Source of the DNA: Arthrobacter sp.
Lineage (GTDB): Bacteria; Actinomycetota; Actinomycetes; Actinomycetales; Micrococcaceae
DNA length: 35,090 nucleotides
Assembly (NCBI RefSeq): GCF_030540645.1
Contig: NZ_JAUNVV010000030.1
Location: forward strand, 1-35,090
Direction of reading: 5' to 3'
The position numbers and the translations under genes are program-made. This document shows positions 25,376 to 33,625 of this stretch, in pieces. Position 1 is the stretch's first letter. Each line of letters opens with the position of its first letter. The notes below the pieces were generated by a model. That model searched no databases. It worked only from the letters and a program-made list of their open reading frames with translations, and was not told where the DNA came from.

Positions 25376-26026
25376 ATGACGGACAATGCCGCATTGGATG
25401 CTGCCTGGGCCATCGACTGGCTGCGCAGGAGCGCCGCCGTCGTCGCTGAAAACCGGGTGCACTTGATTGAACTTGACCGGGCCATTGGCGACGGGGACCA
25501 TGGTGAAAACCTTGACCGCGGCTTTAGCGCCATCTTGGAAAAACTGGACGCGGAGCTGCCAGCCACGCCGGGTGCTGCCTTCAAGCTGGCCGCCATGACC
25601 TTGATGTCAAAGGTTGGCGGGGCTGCAGGTCCGCTCTACGGCACGGCCTATTTGCGTGCGGCCACGGCTGTGGGTGATGCCGCCACTCTCGACTCGGCCA
25701 CGCTTGCCACAGCGCTGGCGGCCGCGCGGGATGGCGTGGTGGCCCGCGGGAAAGCCGCAGTGGGCGATAAAACCATGATCGATGCGTGGACCCCCGCCGT
25801 CGATGCTGCCGCCAGCGCAGCGGCGGACGGTGCAGGGCCTGTTGCCGTGCTGGCCGCAGCCGCGACGGCTGCCGAGGCGGGTGCCGTTTCCACAGATCCG
25901 CTGGTTGCCCACAAGGGCAGGGCAAGTTATTTGGGGGAGCGGGCCATCGGACACCGGGACCCGGGGGCCGTGTCCTCGGCGATGATTCTGCGGGCTGCCG
26001 CACAGGCAGCGGAGGCAAGCTCGTGA
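25376..26026 (+). CDS. dhaL: Dihydroxyacetone kinase subunit DhaL
   Basis: Nucleotide-binding subunit that carries ADP as cofactor and passes phosphate from DhaM to dihydroxyacetone. The 216-residue helical protein has the magnesium-binding motif LDRAIGDGDHGENLDRGF at 33-50 (Asp34, Asp39 and Asp41 match E. coli 30, 35 and 37). The GDKTMIDAW segment near residue 130 closes the nucleotide site. The ATG follows directly on the dhaK stop, and the end overlaps dhaM by four bases. Confidence 0.95.
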   Translation: MTDNAALDAAWAIDWLRRSAAVVAENRVHLIELDRAIGDGDHGENLDRGFSAILEKLDAELPATPGAAFKLAAMTLMSKVGGAAGPLYGTAYLRAATAVGDAATLDSATLATALAAARDGVVARGKAAVGDKTMIDAWTPAVDAAASAAADGAGPVAVLAAAATAAEAGAVSTDPLVAHKGRASYLGERAIGHRDPGAVSSAMILRAAAQAAEASS

Positions 26027-26709
26027 GCGTCGGCCTGGTGGTCGTCTCCCACAGCGCCCAACTGGCCGCCGGTGTTGTTGAGCTGGCTGCGCAGATGGCC
26101 CCGGACGTGTCACTCATTCCCGCTGGCGGCATGGACGACGGCGGATTGGGCACTTCCCTTGAAAAGGTCATGACGGCGCTGGGGTTGGCAGATACTGGAA
26201 ACGGCGCCGTCGTCCTGACCGACCTGGGCTCCGCTGTCATGACAGCCGAATCCGCGCTTGAATTTCTGGGCGATCCGGAAAATGTGCGGCTGGCCGACGC
26301 ACCCTTGGTGGAGGGGGCTGTGGCTGCGGCTGTTGCGGCACAGGCGGGCGCCTGCCTGGACGTGGTGTGCAAGGCGGCTGAGACAGCGCTGAACCCGGGC
26401 CGGGGTGCTGCCGACGGAGCACCAGTGGCAGGAGGTGGTGCGGAGGGCGGCGGGAAAGTTGCCGCCGTTCTTACGCTGATCAACCCGATGGGGCTCCATG
26501 CCCGCCCTGCTGCGTCTTTGGCGGGCAAGCTTGGGGCCATGGATGTGGACATTGAGGTCAATGGGGTGGATGGGCAATCGGTGATGATGCTCATGACATT
26601 GGGTGCGGCACAGGGCACAGAACTGGCAGTGTCGGCCACCGGCCCGGACGCCCAGCAGGCCGTGGACCTTGTCCGCGCCGAGGTCGAAGCAGGCTTCGGC
26701 GAACTCTGA
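26023..26709 (+). CDS. dhaM: PTS-dependent dihydroxyacetone kinase phosphotransferase DhaM, HPr fusion
   Basis: Donates phosphate to DhaL-ADP. The 228-residue protein has an N-terminal EIIA(Man)-like domain (1-125, phospho-site His10 in VVVSHS), a Gly/Ala linker (126-145) and a C-terminal HPr domain (146-228, phospho-site His159 in GLHARPA). E. coli DhaM carries a further partial enzyme I domain, absent here. Phosphate therefore has to come from a separate enzyme I. The GTG start overlaps the dhaL stop by four bases. The frame stays open upstream but in the wrong frame relative to dhaL. Confidence 0.93.
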   Translation: MSVGLVVVSHSAQLAAGVVELAAQMAPDVSLIPAGGMDDGGLGTSLEKVMTALGLADTGNGAVVLTDLGSAVMTAESALEFLGDPENVRLADAPLVEGAVAAAVAAQAGACLDVVCKAAETALNPGRGAADGAPVAGGGAEGGGKVAAVLTLINPMGLHARPAASLAGKLGAMDVDIEVNGVDGQSVMMLMTLGAAQGTELAVSATGPDAQQAVDLVRAEVEAGFGEL

Positions 26710-26720
26710 CCCCTGTTCCG

Positions 26721-26836
26721 CCCCACCCCAACCGACGCTCCTGCACTTTCCGGCCGTTTTTGGGCGTCGCTCCTGCACCCAGTGCGGGAGCGACGCCCTT
26801 TTATGCCCCGAAAGTGCAGGAGCGTCTAGGGTGGGG
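26721..26836. repeat. Nested double inverted repeat between dhaM and mutY
   Basis: The outer arms are GACGCTCCTGCACTTTC (26734-26750) and its exact complement at 26810-26826. They are flanked by CCCCACCC (26721-26728) and GGGTGGGG (26829-26836). The inner hairpin occupies 26762-26798. The core GCTCCTGCAC occurs in both left arms, so there are two direct copies and two inverted copies (one with a single change). This is more elaborate than a terminator needs to be and resembles a REP- or MITE-like intergenic element. Confidence 0.75.
26762..26802 (+). terminator. Terminator of dhaKLM
   Basis: GGGCGTCGCTCCTGCAC (26762-26778) pairs with 26782-26798 through 17 positions, one of them G-U in RNA, around a three-base loop. 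TTTT follows at 26799-26802. It forms the core of the larger nested repeat. Confidence 0.8.
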
Positions 26837-27757
26837 TCAGGCTGGGAGGTGGTAGCCGGCTTCGGAAAGTTGTGCCAGACCATCGGCAACCAGCCCGGCC
26901 AGTGCGCGTTCGAGCTGGGGTGCGTGCGTGTTCAGCTCGTGCAGCTTGCCCAGTTGAGGCGCCAGCTCAGCTATCGGCCCGGTCTGGGCTTGCTCGGCTG
27001 ACGTGTTCCACAGAAGATCGGCATGCACGGGCGTGCTTGCTGCCCGCAGGACGGCCATGACGGCGCCGCGGACCTGCCTGTCAGTGCCTGCCCACGGCTG
27101 TCCCTTGGGGATGTAGGTGGGCTCGGGCTGACCGGCGGCGATCCAGGCGCACTTGTCCAGAACTGGGCAAACGTCGCACTTGGGGCTGCGGGCTGTGCAA
27201 ACAAGCGCACCCAATTCCATGACTGCGGCGTTCCACAACACTGATTCTTCCGTGTCCTGGGGAAGAAGTTCCGTAGCCAGCGTCATTTCCGCAGCAGTGA
27301 GCGCCGGAGCCGGCAGGGCCTGGCCGATGACCAGGCGGGCGTGGACGCGGCGGATGTTCGTGTCCACCACTGTTGTTCGGCGACCAAACGCAAATGCGGC
27401 AACCGCCGCAGCCGTGTAGCTGCCAACACCCGGCAGGGCCAGGAGCTCCTCGGTGGTGTCAGGGACGGCACCGCCGTGCTGTTCGACGATTTGTTGCGCA
27501 GCAGCATGCAGCCGCAGCGCCCGGCGCGGATAACCGAGGCGCCCCCACGCCCGCAGCACTTCGGCAGCAGGAGCTGTTGCAAAATCGGCCGGGGTGGGCC
27601 AGCGCTGCAGCCATTGCTCCCAGACAGGTTGCACACGAACCACAGGCGTTTGCTGGAGCATGATCTCGCTGACCAGAATGCCCCAGGCTGAGCAATTGCC
27701 GCGCCACGGCAAGTCCCTGGCCTCACGCAGGAACCAGGCCTGGATCTGCTGGTACAC
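26837..27757 (-). CDS. mutY: A/G-specific adenine glycosylase
   Basis: Removes adenine mispaired with 8-oxoguanine. The 306-residue protein has the helix-hairpin-helix LPGVGSYTAAAV followed by VDTNIRRV, whose Asp is catalytic, and a 4Fe-4S cluster motif C-x6-C-x2-C-x5-C (CTARSPKCDVCPVLDKC). The GTG at 27757 is chosen because GAGGAG lies five bases upstream and because it places the first helix (YQQIQAWFLREARDLPWRG) at the N-terminus. The frame is open to 28003, but the extra 82 residues are unlike the family and run under the neighbouring divergent gene. Confidence 0.93.
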   Translation of the reverse strand: MYQQIQAWFLREARDLPWRGNCSAWGILVSEIMLQQTPVVRVQPVWEQWLQRWPTPADFATAPAAEVLRAWGRLGYPRRALRLHAAAQQIVEQHGGAVPDTTEELLALPGVGSYTAAAVAAFAFGRRTTVVDTNIRRVHARLVIGQALPAPALTAAEMTLATELLPQDTEESVLWNAAVMELGALVCTARSPKCDVCPVLDKCAWIAAGQPEPTYIPKGQPWAGTDRQVRGAVMAVLRAASTPVHADLLWNTSAEQAQTGPIAELAPQLGKLHELNTHAPQLERALAGLVADGLAQLSEAGYHLPA

Positions 27758-27964
27758 ACGAACTCCTCGCACTGTGGTGACTGACTGTCGTTCTGACTGG
27801 TTGGCTGAATGATTGGCCAACTGACCGAGCCCACCCGGGAAAAATATGCCGGAAGGGCAGTACAACTCTATGGCACGCCGTGCTTGGGACGGGCCGGGAG
27901 CCTCACGCAGCAGATGCTCCAATGCGAGGCGGCGTGGTTGGTCTCCGGCAACACTTGCCATCGA

Positions 27965-27976
27965 TAAACTGGTTCC
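27965..27976 (+). promoter_or_regulatory. Candidate -10 for a leaderless transcript
   Basis: TAAACT at 27965-27970 ends six bases before the GTG at 27977, and no Shine-Dalgarno sequence is present. This is the same hexamer and layout as before lysS. Confidence 0.35.
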
Positions 27977-28636
27977 GTGGGTAAAACAGGGAATTCCGGG
28001 CACAGCCAGGCCGCTGCAGACGCAGCTGCCCGTCGGCCCAAAGTATCAGCGAAAGTGTACCGCCGGCGCAGGCTTGTGGTGCTCGTCCTTGTGCTGCTTG
28101 TCATGGGCGGTTTGGTGGCCGGTGGATTCTTCATCGCTGGCCTGTTGGGCTCCGGCCCTGATGCCGGGCCGGGCAGCGAGTCGGCGGCAAATGGCAGTAC
28201 AGCCAAGCCCAATCCTCCCGCGAAGCCGGGCACGCCGCCGTCGGCCGTGTGTGATGAGGCGGGGATCAAGGTGAGCGCTGCGACGGACAAGCCGTCGTAT
28301 GGACCCGATGAATCCCCCATCCTGACGCTGCGGGTGACCAACACGGGTCAGGCACCGTGTGACATCAATGTGGGCACCAGCCAGATGGAATACCAGATTA
28401 CCAGCGGTGCAGATGTCATCTTCAACTCAAGGGACTGCCAGTTGGATTCAACCGACCTGGTGAAGAACTTGAAGCCGGGCGCCTCCGAGACTGCCAACTT
28501 TGTGTGGCAGGTCAAGCGCAGTTCCCCAGAATGTGCGACGGTCACAGCCGCGCCGGGTCGTGGCGGGGCAACCTATGTTCTGGTGGCGACCATGGGCAAA
28601 TGGTCAAGCGAAAAAGTAACGTTCACGCTGAACTAG
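27977..28636 (+). CDS. Membrane-anchored extracytoplasmic protein of unknown function
   Basis: A 219-residue protein with a basic N-terminal cytoplasmic part (RRRR at 29-32), one transmembrane helix (about 33-57), a Pro/Gly/Ser-rich linker (58-90) and an extracytoplasmic domain of about 130 residues. The domain contains ILTLRVTNTGQAPCDINVG, typical of immunoglobulin-like beta folds, and four cysteines (92, 128, 154, 186) that could form two disulfides. The architecture is reminiscent of DUF4232-type proteins, but I cannot assign a family. It is divergent from mutY and ends six bases from the convergent disA. Confidence 0.75.
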   Translation: MGKTGNSGHSQAAADAAARRPKVSAKVYRRRRLVVLVLVLLVMGGLVAGGFFIAGLLGSGPDAGPGSESAANGSTAKPNPPAKPGTPPSAVCDEAGIKVSAATDKPSYGPDESPILTLRVTNTGQAPCDINVGTSQMEYQITSGADVIFNSRDCQLDSTDLVKNLKPGASETANFVWQVKRSSPECATVTAAPGRGGATYVLVATMGKWSSEKVTFTLN

Positions 28637-28642
28637 ACTTTT

Positions 28643-29713
28643 CTACAAGAAGCGGTCAAGCAGGCTGGCTTCGGCAATGCGGGAAAGACCTTCGCGGACG
28701 TTGCGTGCACGGAGTTCACCGATTCCATCGACCACCATCAGTTCGTCGATGGTGGCTGCCATCAAGTTCTGCAACCCGCCAAAGTGGTCCACCAAACGGC
28801 CGGCAACTGCGCCGGGAACCGCCTTCAGTCCGGACACCAGACGGTAGCCGCGGGGCTGGATCATGGCTTCAAGGGAATCATTGCCAGTGACTAGGCCGAC
28901 AACTCCGGCAATGAGATTCAAGTCAATCAAGTTGGCTTGGTCGATGTCCTGCAAAGCCGCCACTGCTGCATCAACCTGGATGGTTTCAGGGTCGGCATAG
29001 TCGCGAATGACCATGTCCGCCCCTGATCCGCGGGTGGTGGAAAGTTCCTCCAGTTGCAGGGACAACAATCGTCCGTCAACACCGAGTTCAAGAACGTACT
29101 GGGCGATCTCCTCTGAGATCCTGCGCACCATCTCGTGTCGCTGCAACGTGACGGCCACATCCCGGATGGTGACCATCGCCTCAATCTCCAGAGCAGACAG
29201 GGAGCTTGTGACCTGGTCGAGGCGGGCGCGGTAGCGCTCAAGGGTGGCCAGCGCTTGGTTGGCGCGCGCCAGAACTTTTTCCGAACCCTCCAAAACGTAC
29301 CGCAGGCCGTCGACGTACAACGCGATGATTTGCATCGATTGACTGACAGAAACCACCGGCACACCGGTTTGGATGGCAACACGTTCTGCCGTGCGGTGCC
29401 GGGTTCCAGACTCTTGGGTTTCGATGCTGGGGTCCGGCACCAGCTGGACAGCCGCACGCACAATCTTCGTGACATCTTTGTCGCACACTATTGCGCCGTC
29501 CATTTTGGCCAGTTCGCGCAAGCTCGTCGGGGCGAAGTCAATGCCGATTTCGAATCCGCCGGAACACAGGCTTTCGATGGTTTTGTCCGAACCCAGCACG
29601 ATGAGCGCGCCCGTGCGTCCGCGAAGAATGCGTTCCAGCCCGTCACGCAGGGGAGTTCCAGGTGCGACACGGGCAAGAGTGGCCTTCAAGGCCTCTTCGG
29701 GACTGCGCTGCAT
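28643..29713 (-). CDS. disA: DNA integrity scanning protein, diadenylate cyclase
   Basis: Makes cyclic di-AMP from two ATP and senses branched DNA. The 356-residue octameric protein has the DAC domain with the DGA motif at 72-74 and RHR at 105-107 (SGTRHRTAERV), a helical spine, and a C-terminal helix-hairpin-helix DNA-binding part (DELMVVDGIGELRARNVREGL). AAGGAA lies nine bases before the ATG. It follows radA on the same strand after 178 bases. TATTAT (29765-29770, minus) is a candidate -10, so it may have its own promoter. Confidence 0.96.
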   Translation of the reverse strand: MQRSPEEALKATLARVAPGTPLRDGLERILRGRTGALIVLGSDKTIESLCSGGFEIGIDFAPTSLRELAKMDGAIVCDKDVTKIVRAAVQLVPDPSIETQESGTRHRTAERVAIQTGVPVVSVSQSMQIIALYVDGLRYVLEGSEKVLARANQALATLERYRARLDQVTSSLSALEIEAMVTIRDVAVTLQRHEMVRRISEEIAQYVLELGVDGRLLSLQLEELSTTRGSGADMVIRDYADPETIQVDAAVAALQDIDQANLIDLNLIAGVVGLVTGNDSLEAMIQPRGYRLVSGLKAVPGAVAGRLVDHFGGLQNLMAATIDELMVVDGIGELRARNVREGLSRIAEASLLDRFL

Positions 29714-29764
29714 TGGACGGTTCCTTCTTTTCAGGCACGGAAATCCGCACTAGTCACACTGCCC

Positions 29765-29770
29765 ATAATA
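29765..29770 (-). promoter_or_regulatory. Candidate -10 of disA
   Basis: TATTAT on the minus strand lies 51 bases before the disA ATG. No clear -35 stands at 17 bases. It suggests a promoter in the radA-disA gap in addition to read-through. Confidence 0.3.
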
Positions 29771-29891
29771 GTGGGAAACACCGACCTTGACGGAGTGGCT
29801 GGCCATAAGGGCAGGCCATCTTGATGCAACCGTGTCCTTTGCACGGTTTTCCATGACTGAAGTGGCCAGCAGCTGTGACCGTAAGTGGTTG

Positions 29892-31304
29892 TCAGGCGCG
29901 CGGCGGCCCCGGCGTTCCGTGCAGGATGAGTTCGGTGGCTTCAGCGATGTGCTCGATCTGCTTGACCGTGAAATCAGGCGGGATGGGCCCGGGCCCCGTG
30001 GCGCTCAACGGCACAAGTGCATGTGTGTAGCCCAACCGGCTGGCCTCTTGGATGCGCTGGTTGATGCCTGGCACCGGCCGCACTTCTCCGGCCAAACCCA
30101 CTTCGCCAAACGCCACCAACTTGCCGTGGACCGGCTTGTTCGTCTTGGCTGAAACAATCGACATGGCCACGGCCAGATCCATGGCCGGCTCGCTCAGCCG
30201 GGCACCACCCACCGTTGCCACGTAGCTGTCGTCGGCGTCCAGGCGCAGCCCGGCCCGTTGCTGCAAGACAGCCAGCAACATGCCAATGCGGGTGGAATCC
30301 AATCCGCTGACTGTCCGGCGCGGCTGGGAACCCATGGATGGAGTCAACAGAGCCTGCACTTCCGCCAGCAGGGGCCGGCGTCCTTCCATGGTGACGGTGA
30401 TGCAGGTCCCGGACACCGGATGGGAGGTGCGGGAGGTGAACAGCCCGCTTGGATCTGCAAGACCCTCAATGCCGTCATCGGTCAGATCGAAGCAGCCAAC
30501 CTCGTCCGTCTGCCCGTACCTGTTCTTCACGGCCCGCAGCAGACGCAACCTGGAGTGGCGCTCGCCGTCGAACTGGCAAACAACGTCCACCAGGTGCTCG
30601 AGCAGGCGCGGGCCGGCAATGGAGCCGTCCTTTGTCACGTGGCCCACCAGCAGTGTGGTCATGTTCAAGCGCTTGGCCGCAGCAATGAGCGACGCCGCCA
30701 CCTCGCGCACTTGCGAGACACCGCCAGCGCTGCCGTCCACCATGGCGCTGCTGAACGTCTGCACGGAGTCCACAATCAACAAAGCGGGTTGCACGGCTTC
30801 AACCTGCCCCAGCGCCGTGCCAAGATCTGTTTCAGCACCCAAATACAACGTCTCGGCGACGGCGCCAATCCTCTCCGCACGCAGCTTCACCTGGGCGGCG
30901 GACTCCTCACCGGTGAGGTACAGAACCTTTTGGGGCGCCCTGCCGTGGCCGTTGCGGGCAAACTTCGCTGCCACATCCAGAAGCAGTGTGGATTTTCCGA
31001 CGCCGGGTTCCCCAGCCAACAGGATCACCGCACCGGGCACCATGCCGCCACCTAAAACACGGTCAAGTTCGGGCACGCCGGTGAGGTTGTGGGCGGCCTT
31101 GGACGCGTCAACTTCGCTGATCAACTGGGCTGGGCGCACCACCGAGGTGGCAGCCGTGGTCCTGACGACGACGGTGCCGATCTCCTCCAGCGTTCCCCAG
31201 GCCTGGCACTCACCACACCGCCCCACCCACTTCACTGCCGTCCATCCGCATTCCGTGCAACGGAAATTTTGCCCGGTGTTGGTCTTTGTGCTCTTTGCTG
31301 CCAT
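29892..31304 (-). CDS. radA: DNA repair protein RadA (Sms)
   Basis: RecA-related helicase that processes recombination intermediates. With the ATG at 31304 it has 470 residues. A four-Cys zinc finger lies at 16-33 (CTECG and CGEC), Walker A GEPGVGKS at 98-105, and the RadA motif KNRYG at 260-264, Tyr replacing the usual Phe of KNRFG. A Lon-like C-terminal domain ends the protein. The longer frame to 31355 lacks support. TATGGT six bases before the ATG would allow a leaderless transcript. Confidence 0.95.
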   Translation of the reverse strand: MAAKSTKTNTGQNFRCTECGWTAVKWVGRCGECQAWGTLEEIGTVVVRTTAATSVVRPAQLISEVDASKAAHNLTGVPELDRVLGGGMVPGAVILLAGEPGVGKSTLLLDVAAKFARNGHGRAPQKVLYLTGEESAAQVKLRAERIGAVAETLYLGAETDLGTALGQVEAVQPALLIVDSVQTFSSAMVDGSAGGVSQVREVAASLIAAAKRLNMTTLLVGHVTKDGSIAGPRLLEHLVDVVCQFDGERHSRLRLLRAVKNRYGQTDEVGCFDLTDDGIEGLADPSGLFTSRTSHPVSGTCITVTMEGRRPLLAEVQALLTPSMGSQPRRTVSGLDSTRIGMLLAVLQQRAGLRLDADDSYVATVGGARLSEPAMDLAVAMSIVSAKTNKPVHGKLVAFGEVGLAGEVRPVPGINQRIQEASRLGYTHALVPLSATGPGPIPPDFTVKQIEHIAEATELILHGTPGPPRA

Positions 31305-31417
31305 GCCCCAACCATATCGCCGAGCACTGACACTGGACGCCGACACCAGGCGCAAGGAGGGCTGGCAGCGGGAGGGGGTATCCGGCGTCGAACATGGATG
31401 CCAAGAGTCCGCGCAGC

Positions 31418-31461
31418 GTTAACCTTCCGTTCACTTGGGTGGGGCCCTCGCTTCACTTCGA
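31418..31461 (+). promoter_or_regulatory. PHO-box-like direct repeats before pstS
   Basis: GTTAACC at 31418 and GTTCACT at 31429 are spaced exactly 11 bases. CTTCACT follows at 31451, two further 11-base steps on. This matches the GTTCACCNNNN repeat units bound by PhoP in Streptomyces. The position, 65-108 bases before the pstS start, suits phosphate-starvation activation. Confidence 0.6.
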
Positions 31462-31481
31462 ACTCATACCGTCAAGGAGTA

Positions 31482-31529
31482 ATGAATCTAAATCGACGCA
31501 ACGAAGACGTAGAAGAGGTAAAAGCGTGA
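31482..31529 (+). CDS. Possible 15-residue leader ORF overlapping the pstS start
   Basis: The ATG at 31482 opens MNLNRRNEDVEEVKA and ends with TGA at 31527, overlapping the pstS GTG (GTGA). AAGGAG lies only two bases before the ATG, which is closer than usual. If translated, it would couple to pstS. It may be chance. Confidence 0.3.
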   Translation: MNLNRRNEDVEEVKA

Positions 31530-32641
31530 AGGTACTTCGCATTGGCCGCATGGCAGCAGTTCTCACCGTCGGCGCCCTGGCCCTTACGGCCTGCGGCACT
31601 GACAACGTGGTGAGCCCGGGCAGCGGCGGCACCACAACGGCGGGCACCGGCGCCACCGGCACCTTGACCGGCACCGGCGCCAGCTCAATCTCAGCTGCGA
31701 TGGACGCGTGGAAGGCCGGATTCGAATCCGCCAACCCCGGCGCCAAGATCCAGTACTCCCCGGAGGGCTCCGGCGCCGGCCGCAAGGCGTTGATCGCCGG
31801 TGCCGTGCAATTCGCTGGCTCCGACGCGTTCTTGAAGGACGCCGAACTTACCGCCGCCCAGGCCAAATGCGGGCCCGACGGCGCCATCAACATTCCCTGG
31901 TACATTTCACCTATCGCCGTGGCCTTTAACGTTGAGGGGGTCAAGGACCTCAAGCTCGACGCCGGGACCGTCGCCAAGATCTTCCGCGGTGACATCAAAA
32001 ACTGGAATGACCCCGCCATCAAGACCGCCAACCCAAATGCCATGCTCCCGGACTTGGCGATCACGCCGGTGCACCGTTCGGACAACTCCGGAACCACGGA
32101 AAACTTCACCGACTACCTGGCTGCGGCCGCAAAAAGTGTGTGGACGGATGAGAAGTCAGGGGACTGGCCCGCCTCGCTCCCCGGTGAAAACGCCAAGGGC
32201 ACTTCAGGTGTTGTGAAAACGGTGACCGAGACAGCCGGTGCCATCACGTACGCTGACGACTCCGCCGTCACCGACGCCCTCGGCAAGGTTGAGCTGAAGG
32301 TCGGCGATTCCTATGTCCCCGTCACAGCCGAAGCCGCAGCCAAGGCCGTGGACGCCGCAACAGTCGTTGCAGGCCGCTCAGCGAATGACCTATCGCTGAA
32401 GCTTGACCGCACCACCACGGTGGCCGGCGCCTACCCCGCAGTGTTGGTGTCCTACGGCGTGTTCTGCGCATCCTACCCGGATGCAGCCACGGCGAGTCTG
32501 GTCAAGTCCTTTGGCGCCTTCGTCCTCAGCGATGAAGGCCAGAAGCAGGCGGCGGAAGCAGCCAAGAGTGCACCTCTTTCAACCGAGCTGGCTGGCAAGG
32601 CCAAGGCGGCAATTGACTCCATCAGCTCCGGCTCAAAGTAA
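31526..32641 (+). CDS. pstS: Phosphate ABC transporter substrate-binding lipoprotein
   Basis: Captures phosphate outside the membrane for PstCAB. The 371-residue protein has a signal peptide ending in the lipobox LTAC with lipidated Cys23, then a Gly/Thr-rich linker. The TGTGASSISAAMDAW, SGAGRKALIAG and HRSDNSGTTENFTDYL stretches are characteristic of PstS, the last binding phosphate. The GTG at 31526 is chosen because AGAGG lies seven bases upstream and the signal peptide starts there. The frame stays open further upstream to 31394. It leads the operon pstSCAB. Confidence 0.95.
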   Translation: MKVLRIGRMAAVLTVGALALTACGTDNVVSPGSGGTTTAGTGATGTLTGTGASSISAAMDAWKAGFESANPGAKIQYSPEGSGAGRKALIAGAVQFAGSDAFLKDAELTAAQAKCGPDGAINIPWYISPIAVAFNVEGVKDLKLDAGTVAKIFRGDIKNWNDPAIKTANPNAMLPDLAITPVHRSDNSGTTENFTDYLAAAAKSVWTDEKSGDWPASLPGENAKGTSGVVKTVTETAGAITYADDSAVTDALGKVELKVGDSYVPVTAEAAAKAVDAATVVAGRSANDLSLKLDRTTTVAGAYPAVLVSYGVFCASYPDAATASLVKSFGAFVLSDEGQKQAAEAAKSAPLSTELAGKAKAAIDSISSGSK

Positions 32642-32662
32642 GCATCGGTAGAAGGTACTAAA

Positions 32663-33625
32663 TTGTCCACCACAAAGCTCGCACCCAAACCGGGAACGGG
32701 GCAGTCCAGCCCGGGGCAGGCTAAGACAGGACGCACCGGAGACAAAGTGTTCTCCGGGGCGGCGCTGGGCGCCGGCGCACTAATTGTGGCCGTGCTGTTT
32801 GCCGTGGCCCTGTTCCTGGTAGTCCAGGCGCTACCCACATTCAGTGCGAACCCGGCCGACATCACCGGCGGCAGAGGGTTCTTCGACTACATTTTCCCGA
32901 TCGTCGTTGGCACGTTGATTGCAGCCACCATCGCGCTGCTGATCGCCACACCCATCGGCGTGGCTGTCGCGTTGTTTACCTCGCACTACGCCCCGCGCAG
33001 GCTGGCCCGCGGCCTGGGCTATGTGGTGGACTTGCTGGCCGCCATCCCCTCGGTTGTCTACGGTGCCTGGGGGGCCAGCTACCTCGCCTCCCAGCTCAAG
33101 GTCCCGTATGCATGGCTGGCTGAGAACTTCGGCTGGATCCCGATTTTTGCCGGACCTGCCTCCGGAACGGGTAAGACCATCCTGACAGCCGGCATTGTGC
33201 TGGCGGTCATGGTGCTGCCCATCATCGCCTCACTGACCCGGGAGATTTTCCTGCAGGCACCCATGCTGCACCAAGAAGCGGCGTTGGCGTTGGGTGCCAC
33301 CCGGTGGGAAATGATCCGCATGGCCGTTTTGCCGTTTGCCCGCGGCGGCATCATCAGCGCCGTCATGCTGGGCTTGGGCCGTGCCCTCGGTGAGACCATG
33401 GCGGTGGCCTTGGTCCTCTCATCAGGACCCTTGATCGCCTCGCTGATCCGTTCGGGCAACCAAACCATTGCCGCCGAAATCGCGTTGGACTTCCCCGAAG
33501 CCTTCGGGCTGCGCATGCATGAACTCATCGCTGCGGGCCTGGTGTTGTTCCTCATCACACTCGTCGTCAACATGGTGGCCCGTTGGATCATCAACCGCCA
33601 CAAAGAATTCTCGGGAGCCAACTGA
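32663..33625 (+). CDS. pstC: Phosphate ABC transporter permease PstC
   Basis: One of the two inner-membrane subunits of the phosphate importer. The 320-residue protein has a hydrophilic N-terminus and six hydrophobic helices starting at about 32-55. The EAA loop that contacts PstB is EAALALGATRWEMIRMAVLP. The TTG start has GAAGG seven bases upstream. It begins 21 bases after pstS, and its stop shares one base with the pstA ATG. Confidence 0.94.
   Translation: MSTTKLAPKPGTGQSSPGQAKTGRTGDKVFSGAALGAGALIVAVLFAVALFLVVQALPTFSANPADITGGRGFFDYIFPIVVGTLIAATIALLIATPIGVAVALFTSHYAPRRLARGLGYVVDLLAAIPSVVYGAWGASYLASQLKVPYAWLAENFGWIPIFAGPASGTGKTILTAGIVLAVMVLPIIASLTREIFLQAPMLHQEAALALGATRWEMIRMAVLPFARGGIISAVMLGLGRALGETMAVALVLSSGPLIASLIRSGNQTIAAEIALDFPEAFGLRMHELIAAGLVLFLITLVVNMVARWIINRHKEFSGAN

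Noticed and set aside
27758..28003. N-terminal extension of mutY by 82 residues
   Set aside because: The extension lies upstream of a strong ribosome binding site at the GTG 27757, is not MutY-like and overlaps the divergent gene at 27977.
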